Below are positions 27,097 to 36,151 of a stretch of DNA of 38,431 bases, in pieces. The translations under genes were made by a program, and so were the position numbers. Every line of letters begins with the position of its first letter. Position 1 is the stretch's first letter. The DNA comes from Bacteroidales bacterium (GTDB taxonomy: Bacteria; Bacteroidota; Bacteroidia; Bacteroidales; Cfx3-03), in contig JAHEYR010000009.1 of assembly GCA_023251485.1 (NCBI GenBank), forward strand, positions 1 to 38,431, given 5' to 3'. A model generated the notes under the pieces. It searched no databases, was not told the origin of the DNA, and was given only the letters and a program-made list of their open reading frames with translations.

Positions 27097-29904
27097 TTAC
27101 TTCTCAGGACTCATAGATACTTCGATAATATTATTTTGTGTGAAGATCTTTTTAGCAAAATCGCGAATTTGAGTCGGTGTAACTGATTTTACTATCTTAG
27201 CATAATCAGTATTGACATCTATGCCATTAACGATCTGACTGTAAATAACTCCCGACCAATAACCATTTTCATTCAGATTTTCCTGATATGTTTTAATCAG
27301 GTTTTCTTTCACCTTATTCAGATTCACGTCATTCGGACCGTCTGTAATGATCTTCTTGATTTCATCGTAAACAATACCAGTTAGTTTTTCTCTCTTTATA
27401 GGATCTGTATCAAAATTAATCTGGAATCCAAAGCGCTGTTTTGGGAACTTATTTATGCTTCCCATAACGCCAACGCCATATGATCCACCCTCTTTCTCTC
27501 TGATGTTTTCTGTATAAACAATGTCGAGGATACTTTTTACGTAGTCGATTAGAATATCATTTTCTAACGTAAAAGGAATTTCTCCGGTATAAGCTATAAA
27601 AACAGTAGTCTTTGGAACCTCAAGTTTTTTATTGAAATTATTCTTTACAACTCCCTTTGGAGGATAAACGCCTCTGTCTTTAAAATTCTCTTTTCTGTTA
27701 TTTGCCGGAAGACTTCCGAGATAAAGTGCAACCGAATTTTTGATGCTATCTGGTTCTACATTTCCGGTAAAGAAGAAAGTAAAGTCGCTTGCATCAGCAA
27801 AACGGTCTTTATAAATTTCCATCACCTTATTATAGTCTACTTTTTTAAGCATCTCTAAATTAAGCCGTTTTCCACGTGGGTTTTTGTTTGTAATAATGGT
27901 AATAACCGAATCAACAAAACTGTTCATTGGATTTAATGATGCGTTCTCCAATTGGTTTTTCTTACGAACTAACCATGAATTATATGCATCATTATCCATT
28001 CTAGGCTGTGTAAAATAGAGATAGGTTAATTGCATTAAAGTTTCAAAATCTTTGGGTGAGGCGTTCCCATTCATGCTTTCATTTAGCGTTCCTATCGAAG
28101 GGGCTACAGAAACTATTTTACCGGTAAGCATCTTTTCGAGCTCTACAGATGAAAATGGACCAACACCACCCAGCGTTGAAATTTCATTAATTACTGTTGA
28201 AGAAGGATAGTCAGGATCATTTACCAACGAAGAACCACCCGGACTATACGAACTCATAATCACTTGATCTTTCTTGTAGTCCGTCTTCTTTACTAAAACC
28301 TTAACTCCATTAGAGAGAGTCCATTGTGTATAACCAAAAGGTTTAATTTCTGTTTTAATAATCTTTCCACCAGTTGGTTTTTTCTCGATTAGGGGTTTGT
28401 TAGAAACTTTATCAACATAGGCCGTAATGTTTTCTTGTTTAACTTCTTTCCAGGCATTCAGAATCTGTTCTTTGGTTGGTGTACTTATTCCCTCTTTTTT
28501 AGGACCGGTAAACGAAAAGACCATATTAGTGTCAGTGACATACTGTTGAACCATTTTATTTATTGCTTCCAATGGAAGTTTGGGTAGAACCTTATTTACC
28601 AAATCAAATTCATAATCTATACCCGGCATTGGTTCATTATTGATAAAATGTTGAACGCACTCTCTTACATAGGCATCATTTTTCTGCTTATCCTTTTCGT
28701 TATAAGCGGTTTCGTATGAACGCAATAAATCTGTTTTAGCTCTACTAAATTCAGAAGCAGTAAAACCAAAACGACGCATCCTTTCATTTTCACGAATAAT
28801 TGCACGCAAGGCAAGATCGGTTTCGTTATTATTGCGGGGTGCAACTGATACACTCCATGCATCTTTTGTTGGAGTGACAAAGAAATTGCTATAACCTCCT
28901 TGTGCTCCTGCAAAAGGTGGGTTGGAACTTTTTGACAATTCGTATAATCTGGCATTAAACATAGTTGAGATCAGGTCGTTAATTACACTCATGAAGTAGT
29001 AATTAACAGATGATTTCATTTCAACAGGAACGATATTGTGTTTACAGTAGATGGCAATCTGTGTTTGTTGAACTTCGGGATCCGTTTGTATAGAAACGAT
29101 CGGTTCAGTATTATCCGGAACCTGGAATTGTGTACGCGCAGCAGGATTAACAGGAGCAGGAATATCTGAAAAAATCTGTTTTATCTTTGCTTCAACTTTG
29201 TCAACGTCTATATCACCTACAACGATTATTCCCTGTAGATCGGGACGATACCATTTCTTATAATAATCTTTTATTGTTTGATAAGCAAAGTTGTTGATTA
29301 CGTCTATACTGCCAATAGGCATGCGGTTAGCGTATTGCGTGTTTGCAAACATCTCTTTGACACCTGCTTCTAATACCCGATAACCTCCGGTATTGCGTGT
29401 ACGCCATTCTTCACGAATAACGCCACGTTCATCATCAATATCTTTATTTTCTAATGATACAAAACTTGACCAGTCGTGTAATACCAAGAGTGCTGAGTCT
29501 AAAATCGTTTCTCTGGTCAGGGGAACGTTTGATAAATTATATACCGTCTCATCTATAGAAGTATATGCATTAACGTTTTCTCCGAACTTCACACCAATTT
29601 TTTCAAGGTATTTAATTAACGAATTTCCCGGAAAGTTTTTAGTGCCATTAAAACACATGTGCTCCAAAAAATGAGCTAATCCTCTTTGACTCTCCTCTTC
29701 CAAGATTGATCCTACTTTTTGAGCGATATAAAACTCACCTCTATTTTTTGGTAACTCATTCTTTCTAATGTAATAAGTTAAACCATTATCAAGCTTACCA
29801 ATCCTCGTCTTTGGATCTAATGGTAATGTTTGAACCTGTTGTGCAATTCCAGAGAAGGAGATGCAAAGCAACAAAAGGAAACTCAGCAAACTGATTTTTT
29901 TCAT
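27097..29904 (-). CDS. M16 family zinc peptidase (tandem pitrilysin-like)
   Basis: RGLAHFLEHMCFNGTKNFPG (HxxEH), second M16 half; start at signal peptide MKKISLLSFLLLLCISFSGIAQ (29904) rather than 30036. Confidence 0.93.
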   Translation of the reverse strand: MKKISLLSFLLLLCISFSGIAQQVQTLPLDPKTRIGKLDNGLTYYIRKNELPKNRGEFYIAQKVGSILEEESQRGLAHFLEHMCFNGTKNFPGNSLIKYLEKIGVKFGENVNAYTSIDETVYNLSNVPLTRETILDSALLVLHDWSSFVSLENKDIDDERGVIREEWRTRNTGGYRVLEAGVKEMFANTQYANRMPIGSIDVINNFAYQTIKDYYKKWYRPDLQGIIVVGDIDVDKVEAKIKQIFSDIPAPVNPAARTQFQVPDNTEPIVSIQTDPEVQQTQIAIYCKHNIVPVEMKSSVNYYFMSVINDLISTMFNARLYELSKSSNPPFAGAQGGYSNFFVTPTKDAWSVSVAPRNNNETDLALRAIIRENERMRRFGFTASEFSRAKTDLLRSYETAYNEKDKQKNDAYVRECVQHFINNEPMPGIDYEFDLVNKVLPKLPLEAINKMVQQYVTDTNMVFSFTGPKKEGISTPTKEQILNAWKEVKQENITAYVDKVSNKPLIEKKPTGGKIIKTEIKPFGYTQWTLSNGVKVLVKKTDYKKDQVIMSSYSPGGSSLVNDPDYPSSTVINEISTLGGVGPFSSVELEKMLTGKIVSVAPSIGTLNESMNGNASPKDFETLMQLTYLYFTQPRMDNDAYNSWLVRKKNQLENASLNPMNSFVDSVITIITNKNPRGKRLNLEMLKKVDYNKVMEIYKDRFADASDFTFFFTGNVEPDSIKNSVALYLGSLPANNRKENFKDRGVYPPKGVVKNNFNKKLEVPKTTVFIAYTGEIPFTLENDILIDYVKSILDIVYTENIREKEGGSYGVGVMGSINKFPKQRFGFQINFDTDPIKREKLTGIVYDEIKKIITDGPNDVNLNKVKENLIKTYQENLNENGYWSGVIYSQIVNGIDVNTDYAKIVKSVTPTQIRDFAKKIFTQNNIIEVSMSPEK

Positions 29905-29955
29905 GAAATGTTGAATTTGTTTAAGAAATAGTACGTATAAGATATAAATAACAAA

Positions 29956-29963
29956 CAAAAATA
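29956..29963 (-). promoter_or_regulatory. candidate -7 box TATTTTTG
   Basis: TAnnTTTG on minus strand ~52 nt upstream of the 29904 start, inside the longest ORF. Confidence 0.35.
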
Positions 29964-30068
29964 GTAAAAGGGGGGCTTCTATTGTAGTTTGAATGTTAAA
30001 AGTATGAAAAATCAGAATAATAGTCATTTCATACATTAAAATATTCTACAACAAACGATAGATACGAG

Positions 30069-30076
30069 TATATTTG
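30069..30076 (+). promoter_or_regulatory. candidate -7 box TATATTTG for buk
   Basis: TAnnTTTG ~31 nt upstream of the ATG at 30108. Confidence 0.45.
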
Positions 30077-30107
30077 TAATATTGATGATTCAAAAAAACA
30101 AAATATC

Positions 30108-31187
30108 ATGGTAACTGGAAATATTCTCGTTATAGATCCTAAAAACACATCAACGAAGATTGCTGTTTTTGAGAACCTTAAAATGTCATTTTTGACTACT
30201 ATCCGTCATAATATGCATGACTTGGCTGATAGTACCAATATACCCAACCAGCTTGGTTTTCGTAAGAAAGCCATATTGAAACTGTTAAAAGATAATGATT
30301 TTGATATCAGCCATTTTAAAATTGTAATAGCAAGAGGAGGGTTAACAAAACCTGTTGCTTCCGGAATATATGAAATTAATGAGGCCATGGCGCACGACTT
30401 GCGAATAGGCATTATGGGGCAGCATGCAGTTAATCTTGGAGGGCTTCTTGCAGCTGAGATTGCACAGCTGATACCCGATGCTAAGGCATTAACTGCCGAT
30501 CCTGGTGTGATGGATGAGTTGGATGCTTTAGCCAGACTATCTGGACATCCACTCTTCGAACGAAAATCAATCTTTCATGCGTTGAATCAAAAGACAGTAG
30601 CTCGCAAATATGCTCAATCGATAAACAAGAAATACGAAGAGCTGAAGCTTATCGTTGTACATGTTGGAGGAGGTGGCATTTCAGTTGGAGCCCATTGTAA
30701 TGGCCGCGTGATAGATGTTAACCAGTGTTATGATGGTGATGGCCCATTTTCAGTAGAACGTACTGGGAGTTTGCCTATTGGCGATGTGGTGCGTTTATGT
30801 TTCTCCGGACATTATACCCAGACTGAAATCGTTCAGATGATTACCTCACGAGGTGGTTTAATGGGATATCTTGGTACGACTAGCTTTGATGAGGTAGAGC
30901 GGAAAATAGATGCTGGTGATGAATATGCCGAATTGATATTAACCGGTATGGCATATCAGGTGGCTAAGGAAGTTGGTGCGATGGTTACTGTTTTTGAAGA
31001 GCAGCCTGATGCTATTATTCTCTCAGGGGATGTCTTTCATAGTCGGCGATTTGGAAACTATCTGTTTAACCGGATTCAACGCTTTGCTCCAGTAGCAGTG
31101 TATCCTAATGAAGATGAAATAGATGCATTAGCCAGTAATGCGGTAATGGTTTTAAAAGGAGAAGCAGAAATCGTACAGTATTCATAG
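30108..31187 (+). CDS. buk: butyrate kinase (branched-chain/short-chain acid kinase)
   Basis: ILVIDPKNTSTKIAVFEN; IVARGGLTKPVASGIYEIN; VVHVGGGGISVGAHCNGRVIDVNQCYDGDGPFSVERTGSLP. Confidence 0.94.
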   Translation: MVTGNILVIDPKNTSTKIAVFENLKMSFLTTIRHNMHDLADSTNIPNQLGFRKKAILKLLKDNDFDISHFKIVIARGGLTKPVASGIYEINEAMAHDLRIGIMGQHAVNLGGLLAAEIAQLIPDAKALTADPGVMDELDALARLSGHPLFERKSIFHALNQKTVARKYAQSINKKYEELKLIVVHVGGGGISVGAHCNGRVIDVNQCYDGDGPFSVERTGSLPIGDVVRLCFSGHYTQTEIVQMITSRGGLMGYLGTTSFDEVERKIDAGDEYAELILTGMAYQVAKEVGAMVTVFEEQPDAIILSGDVFHSRRFGNYLFNRIQRFAPVAVYPNEDEIDALASNAVMVLKGEAEIVQYS

Positions 31188-31194
31188 CGTAATG

Positions 31195-31239
31195 CAGTGG
31201 CTTTAGTTGTTGGACTTGTCTAAACAATTAGAGCCACTG
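31195..31239 (+). terminator. terminator between convergent buk and HMG-CoA-lyase-like gene
   Basis: cagtggctttagttgtt ... aacaattagagccactg (15/17 arm match) followed by tatcttttta. Confidence 0.75.
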
Positions 31240-31246
31240 TATCTTT

Positions 31247-32149
31247 TTATTCCAGCGGGATATCCGAAAAGGTAAGCAGCGATTGAACGATAGCGTTTTC
31301 AAATGCCTCGCTCACCAGATTGGTTTTGATGTTATTTATACCACAAAATTCAAGTAGATGTTGTGTGTTAACAATTCCAACATGTTCTTTTTCATTACAT
31401 GTGGCAGGACACTCTCCCATTCCATGAATAACCCCGTCAAAATGCCTACAACCATTCCGATAGGCTGCATCAATCTTTTCAAACCAGTTTTGACTACTTG
31501 TAAACAGATGAAGTCCAAATTCTATAGAGGGGAAAGAATAGCAGAGTAAAGAATATAATCCGGCTATGGTAAATTGATTTGTTCCCCCATAGGTATCACA
31601 GAATACAATCTTTTTGATACCCCAGCTCTGATAAATCTGAATGAGATTGAAAACCTTTTCAGGTGACCATTCTTCATTATATGGATTTCCAAAAGCCATG
31701 GTCAAATAAACCACCAACTCCTTATCATGGCGATTTGTAATCTCAACAATTTTTAACAAATCAGTTAACGATTGTTCTTGTGAAACATGTAGCGACCTCA
31801 TCAGATAAACTTCTGATATCGATGAGGCATAACCTATTGATTTAATAAGGGGTTGACTACAGGCAATCAGGGTCGATTCTGGATTATTAACCTGCACCAT
31901 TAAACGGGTTTTAAATTCAGTTGGTTCTATCAAGCTCAACACTTCATACAAATCTTTAAATTGAGGAAGTGGTTTGGGTGATACCAGATAACCCATATCA
32001 ATCCTCTCAAACCCAACATTTAATAATACGTTGAGATAATCGGCTTTTTGTTGTGCCGGTACAATGTAATTCAACCCCTGCATTGCGTCGCGAACATTTT
32101 CTGTTATAAACACAGAGTTCGTAATGCATCTTCCCTTCATTGTATTCAT
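31247..32149 (-). CDS. hydroxymethylglutaryl-CoA lyase-like DRE-TIM protein (possibly altered active site)
   Basis: ENVRDAMQGLN, YLVSPKPLPQ, ELVVYLTMAFGNPYNEEW, AYRNGCRHFDGVIHGMGECP; expected HxH reads HLF. Confidence 0.8.
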   Translation of the reverse strand: MNTMKGRCITNSVFITENVRDAMQGLNYIVPAQQKADYLNVLLNVGFERIDMGYLVSPKPLPQFKDLYEVLSLIEPTEFKTRLMVQVNNPESTLIACSQPLIKSIGYASSISEVYLMRSLHVSQEQSLTDLLKIVEITNRHDKELVVYLTMAFGNPYNEEWSPEKVFNLIQIYQSWGIKKIVFCDTYGGTNQFTIAGLYSLLCYSFPSIEFGLHLFTSSQNWFEKIDAAYRNGCRHFDGVIHGMGECPATCNEKEHVGIVNTQHLLEFCGINNIKTNLVSEAFENAIVQSLLTFSDIPLE

Positions 32150-32154
32150 CGTCC

Positions 32155-33309
32155 TTACAATCCTAAAAATCTTGAAATTACTAACCGTTGTATCTCAGAA
32201 GTTCCCTCGCCTATTTGTAATAAACGTTGATCACGATAAAAACGTTCAACGGGATACTCTTTTATCAGTCCATATCCGCCAAATATTTGTACCGCTTCGT
32301 CAGCTACCTCTTTTGCTATTTCCGAACAATAAAGTTTTGCCATAGCAGCCTCTTTCCCGAATGCTTTTCCTGCATCTTTCAGCCAGCAAGCTTTGTAAAG
32401 TAGATTTCGAGCCAGCTCAATTTTTGTAGCCATGTCAGCTAGTTTAAAACTAATCGCCTGAAATTTTCCAATAACCTGTCCGAATTGTTTCCGTTCTTTC
32501 GAGTAGGCCAGTGCAGCTTCGAAAGCTCCTTGCGCACATCCTAATCCCATTGCCGCGATGGAAAGTCTTCCGTTATCAAGGGTACTGAGCATAATGTGCG
32601 ACCCTTGTCCTTTTTCGCCAAGAATATTTTCATGAGGGACAGAGCAGTTTTCAAAAAACATTGAAGAAGTATCTGATGAACGCCACATCATCTTTCCTTT
32701 CAATGGTTTTGACTGATAACCAGGAGTCCCTTTCTTTACTAAAATAGCCGAATACTCCTTTTTTCCATTATTTTCACCAGTAATAGCTTGAACCGTAACG
32801 CCTGCGGAGATCTCTGAAGCTCCGTTTGTGATAAAAATCTTCGAACCGTTAATCACCCACTGACCATCAACTTCTTTTGCTTCTGTTTTTGTTCCTCTCG
32901 AATCAGAACCAGCTTCGGGTTCGGTTAATCCAAAAGCCCATAGTTGGTTGCCTGTACATAAATCCGGAAGATATTCTCGTTTCTGTTCTTCCGTCCCAAA
33001 GTAGTAAATAGGACCAATGCCTAATGAATTATGAGCCGCTAGTGTTGCGGCTTGTGAGCCATCCACACGTGCAAGTTCTTCAACAGCTATGATGTATGAT
33101 AAGGTATCCAGACCCTGTCCTCCGTATTCCAGAGGAAGCGTCATCCCAAAGAGACCCAGCTCTCCGATTTTTTTTGTAAGATCAATTGAGAATCTCTCTT
33201 TTTCATCAAGCTCCAAAGCCACAGGCTTTATTTCGCGTTCTGCAAAATCTCTTACTGTTTCGCGTATTAAATTATGCTCTTCACTTAGGTTGAAATCCAT
33301 AGTAGGCAA
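32155..33309 (-). CDS. acyl-CoA dehydrogenase (short-chain type residues)
   Basis: FGLTEPEAGSDSRGTKTEA, IFITNGASEI, QIFGGYGLIKEYPVERFYRDQRLLQIGEGTSEIQRLVI. Confidence 0.94.
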   Translation of the reverse strand: MPTMDFNLSEEHNLIRETVRDFAEREIKPVALELDEKERFSIDLTKKIGELGLFGMTLPLEYGGQGLDTLSYIIAVEELARVDGSQAATLAAHNSLGIGPIYYFGTEEQKREYLPDLCTGNQLWAFGLTEPEAGSDSRGTKTEAKEVDGQWVINGSKIFITNGASEISAGVTVQAITGENNGKKEYSAILVKKGTPGYQSKPLKGKMMWRSSDTSSMFFENCSVPHENILGEKGQGSHIMLSTLDNGRLSIAAMGLGCAQGAFEAALAYSKERKQFGQVIGKFQAISFKLADMATKIELARNLLYKACWLKDAGKAFGKEAAMAKLYCSEIAKEVADEAVQIFGGYGLIKEYPVERFYRDQRLLQIGEGTSEIQRLVISRFLGL

Positions 33310-33314
33310 GTAGT

Positions 33315-35318
33315 TTAGTTTTTTTGTAAAAGATCAATGATCATTAAAGTGCTTTTGGTTTCAATGGTATCATTTTCTTTTATAAAGATTTTCGAAATGA
33401 TACCTTCTCCCGAAGCATATATGCTATTCTCCATCTTCATTGATTCCACAACCAGTAAAACAGTCTCTTTGTTCACAACATCACCCTCTTTTACAAATAT
33501 CTTTGAAACCTTTCCGGGTACCGGCGAAACGATTGTTCCATTATCCTTATGGATATGGTTATTTTTAGGCGAAAAGTCACTAGGTGCAGCTAAAAAATCT
33601 TTACGTAATCCGGAGAAAGTTGTTCCATTATGGTAAACTAAAAACATACCTTCTTTGTCAATCGCATAGTGAAAACAAAAAGTCTGATTATTTAATTTTA
33701 GGAATATCTTTTCGTCTTCAAGCTTTTGAATGTTTACTATATAGAGATGCTTATTGATAAGCCAATTGAAATTATTTTTATCCTTTTTTAACAGCAAGGC
33801 CTCATTAGGTTTCGATTCAAAGAGATAGGGGATAATCCTATAATTCCGCCAGAAGTCCATATCCCATGGATCCTCCGAAGTATGTAGTTTACCTGTAACC
33901 ATTGATAGTGAGAGAAAGGCAAGAAGTGCTCTATTCTTATCAAATTGACAAGTACGTTGTTTGATACGCTGTATTATTTTTTTAGAATGTTCCTCTGCAA
34001 AAGTTACCCATACGTTATTTTCTATGAATTCAGGCAGACTCAACATTTCGTATAAGAAATCACGATTGGTTTTAATCCCCAGGATGATAGTTTCATGTAA
34101 CATCTTCTGCATCTTTTCTATAGACTCTTCGCGTGTATTCCCATGCGCGATAAGTTTTGCAATCAGAGGATCGAAAAAGGGTTCGATTACCCCTTTTCTT
34201 TCAATTCCCGAATCTAACCGGTAGTCATCGTTTAAAAGAGGAACCGAAAATTGAAGCAAATCACCAGGCGTAGGCCTAAAATCGTGTTCAGGATCCTCAG
34301 CATATAGACGACATTCAATTGCATGTCCTTTTATGGTAAGATTCTCCTGGCCAAATGATAGCGGAAATCCTGATGCAATTTTAAGTTGTTCTTCAACAAT
34401 ATCAACTCCTGTAATAAATTCAGTAACCGGATGTTCTACCTGAATTCGGGTATTCATTTCCAGAAAATAGAAATTTAGAGAGGGATCAACCAAAAACTCA
34501 ATGGTACCCGCACTTACATATCCTATTTGTTGTGCAATTTTGATAGCAGCCTGTGTTAACTTATCCCTTGTGTTTGGATCAAGGGTGGGAGAGGGAGCTT
34601 CTTCGATTATTTTTTGATGACGTCGTTGAATGGTACATTCTCTTTCAAAGAGATGAACAATATTTCCTTGTGTATCCCCAAGAATCTGGACTTCAATATG
34701 ACGGGGTCTTTCAATTAACTGTTCAACATATACCGTTTCATCACCAAAATAGGCTTTAGCTTCTCGTGCAGTTGCTGTAAGTGCTTCTCTGAGTTCATCC
34801 TTCTTTTGTACAATACGCATCCCTTTACCACCACCACCACCGGCCGCTTTAACCAGTAAAGGAAAATGCAAGCCAGAAGCGTTTCTTATGATCTCTTCAT
34901 GCGTCCCCGAACTACCCGCAATTACAGGAATCCCCGCAGATATTGCCACATTACGTGCTTCCAGTTTGTTACCCATTATTTGTATTGTCTCTTCAGAGGG
35001 ACCGATAAAGAAAATTCCTGCTACTTTACATTCAGCAGCTAATAGAGAATTTTCCGACAGAAAACCATATCCCGGATGCAATGCATCACAACCGGTGGTA
35101 ATGGCAATCCTTATTATTTTGTCGATATTAAGATACGATTCGCTCAGGTTATCGCTCCCAAGAAATACAGCTTCATCTGCAAGCCTTACGGCATAAGAAT
35201 CGGCATCGCTAACCGAATAAACTATTACCGAAAGAATTCCATGCTTCTTTAGGGTTCTGATTATTCTAACGGCAATTTCGCCCCTATTGGCAATCAGTAC
35301 TTTTTTAATCTTAATCAT
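33315..35318 (-). CDS. liuD: acyl-CoA carboxylase biotin carboxylase/BCCP subunit (methylcrotonyl-CoA carboxylase alpha type)
   Basis: KVLIANRGEIAVRIIRTLKKHGI; biotin carboxylase KAAGGGGGKGMRIV, FLEMNTRIQVEHPVTE; C-terminal VVESMKMENSI. ATG at 35318 overlaps the upstream stop. Confidence 0.85.
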   Translation of the reverse strand: MIKIKKVLIANRGEIAVRIIRTLKKHGILSVIVYSVSDADSYAVRLADEAVFLGSDNLSESYLNIDKIIRIAITTGCDALHPGYGFLSENSLLAAECKVAGIFFIGPSEETIQIMGNKLEARNVAISAGIPVIAGSSGTHEEIIRNASGLHFPLLVKAAGGGGGKGMRIVQKKDELREALTATAREAKAYFGDETVYVEQLIERPRHIEVQILGDTQGNIVHLFERECTIQRRHQKIIEEAPSPTLDPNTRDKLTQAAIKIAQQIGYVSAGTIEFLVDPSLNFYFLEMNTRIQVEHPVTEFITGVDIVEEQLKIASGFPLSFGQENLTIKGHAIECRLYAEDPEHDFRPTPGDLLQFSVPLLNDDYRLDSGIERKGVIEPFFDPLIAKLIAHGNTREESIEKMQKMLHETIILGIKTNRDFLYEMLSLPEFIENNVWVTFAEEHSKKIIQRIKQRTCQFDKNRALLAFLSLSMVTGKLHTSEDPWDMDFWRNYRIIPYLFESKPNEALLLKKDKNNFNWLINKHLYIVNIQKLEDEKIFLKLNNQTFCFHYAIDKEGMFLVYHNGTTFSGLRKDFLAAPSDFSPKNNHIHKDNGTIVSPVPGKVSKIFVKEGDVVNKETVLLVVESMKMENSIYASGEGIISKIFIKENDTIETKSTLMIIDLLQKN

Positions 35319-36102
35319 TATTATTCCATTGGGGGTTTCGTTTTTCCAGAAATGCATCCATCCCTTCCTGGGCCTCGGCTGTCATTCTGGTTTCAGCAAT
35401 CATCTGGGCCGTATACACTCGGGCTTCATCCAGGCTAAGGTGATTTACAACTTGATGTATCAACATCTTGATCGTTCTTTGAGCTTGTATACCCCCCGAT
35501 TTCAAATGAGCAATAGTATGGGTTAGATAGTCTTCCAGACTCTCCATATCAAGAAACGATTTGTTTACAAGACCAATTGCCAAAGCTTTTTTGCCGGTTA
35601 TTCTTTTACCGGTAAGCATTATCTCTCTGGCAGCAAACTCCCCAATCCGTTTTAAGATATAAGGTGCAATACATGCCGGAATTAAACCTAGTTTTACTTC
35701 GCTTAAAGAAAATACAGTTGAGTCAATGGTGTACACAATATCACAAGCCGACAATATTCCATTTGCACCACCCATTGAATAGCCATGTACAATACTAATT
35801 ACTGTTTTAGGACAGCGATAAATGGTATAAAGACAGTCAGCTAAAAGTTGGCTCTCTTCCAGGTTAGCCGCAAAGTCTTTTGTTTTAATGCTCTTCATCC
35901 AGTTGAGATCTGCACCCGCACAAAATGCGGTTCCTCTTCCTCTGATAATGATGATTCTGACAGCATCATTTTGATTTAAATGCGTAAAACAATCTTTTAG
36001 CTCAAAGATCATCTGTTCGTTGAACGCATTCTTTACAGCAGGTCTGTTTAAATAGATATTCGCAATGCCATCCTGAATTTCAAGCTCAATTGTTGTGTAC
36101 AT
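35311..36102 (-). CDS. liuC: methylglutaconyl-CoA hydratase (enoyl-CoA hydratase family)
   Basis: GTAFCAGADLNWMKS; GYSMGGANGILSACD; FSLSEVKLGLIPACIAPYI, LiuC-like. Confidence 0.82.
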   Translation of the reverse strand: MYTTIELEIQDGIANIYLNRPAVKNAFNEQMIFELKDCFTHLNQNDAVRIIIIRGRGTAFCAGADLNWMKSIKTKDFAANLEESQLLADCLYTIYRCPKTVISIVHGYSMGGANGILSACDIVYTIDSTVFSLSEVKLGLIPACIAPYILKRIGEFAAREIMLTGKRITGKKALAIGLVNKSFLDMESLEDYLTHTIAHLKSGGIQAQRTIKMLIHQVVNHLSLDEARVYTAQMIAETRMTAEAQEGMDAFLEKRNPQWNNND

Positions 36103-36151
36103 TTTCTTGCTTTATTAGCATTATAAATTGATGATAGCGTGTTTCTTAGAA

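Noticed and set aside
35311-36102. Apparent loss of the crotonase Glu144-equivalent (GGANGI instead of GGGxE)
   Set aside because: From memory, bacterial LiuC-type hydratases such as Pseudomonas LiuC have a similar GGALGL segment; the second acidic residue (LSEVKLG) is present, so this looks family-typical.
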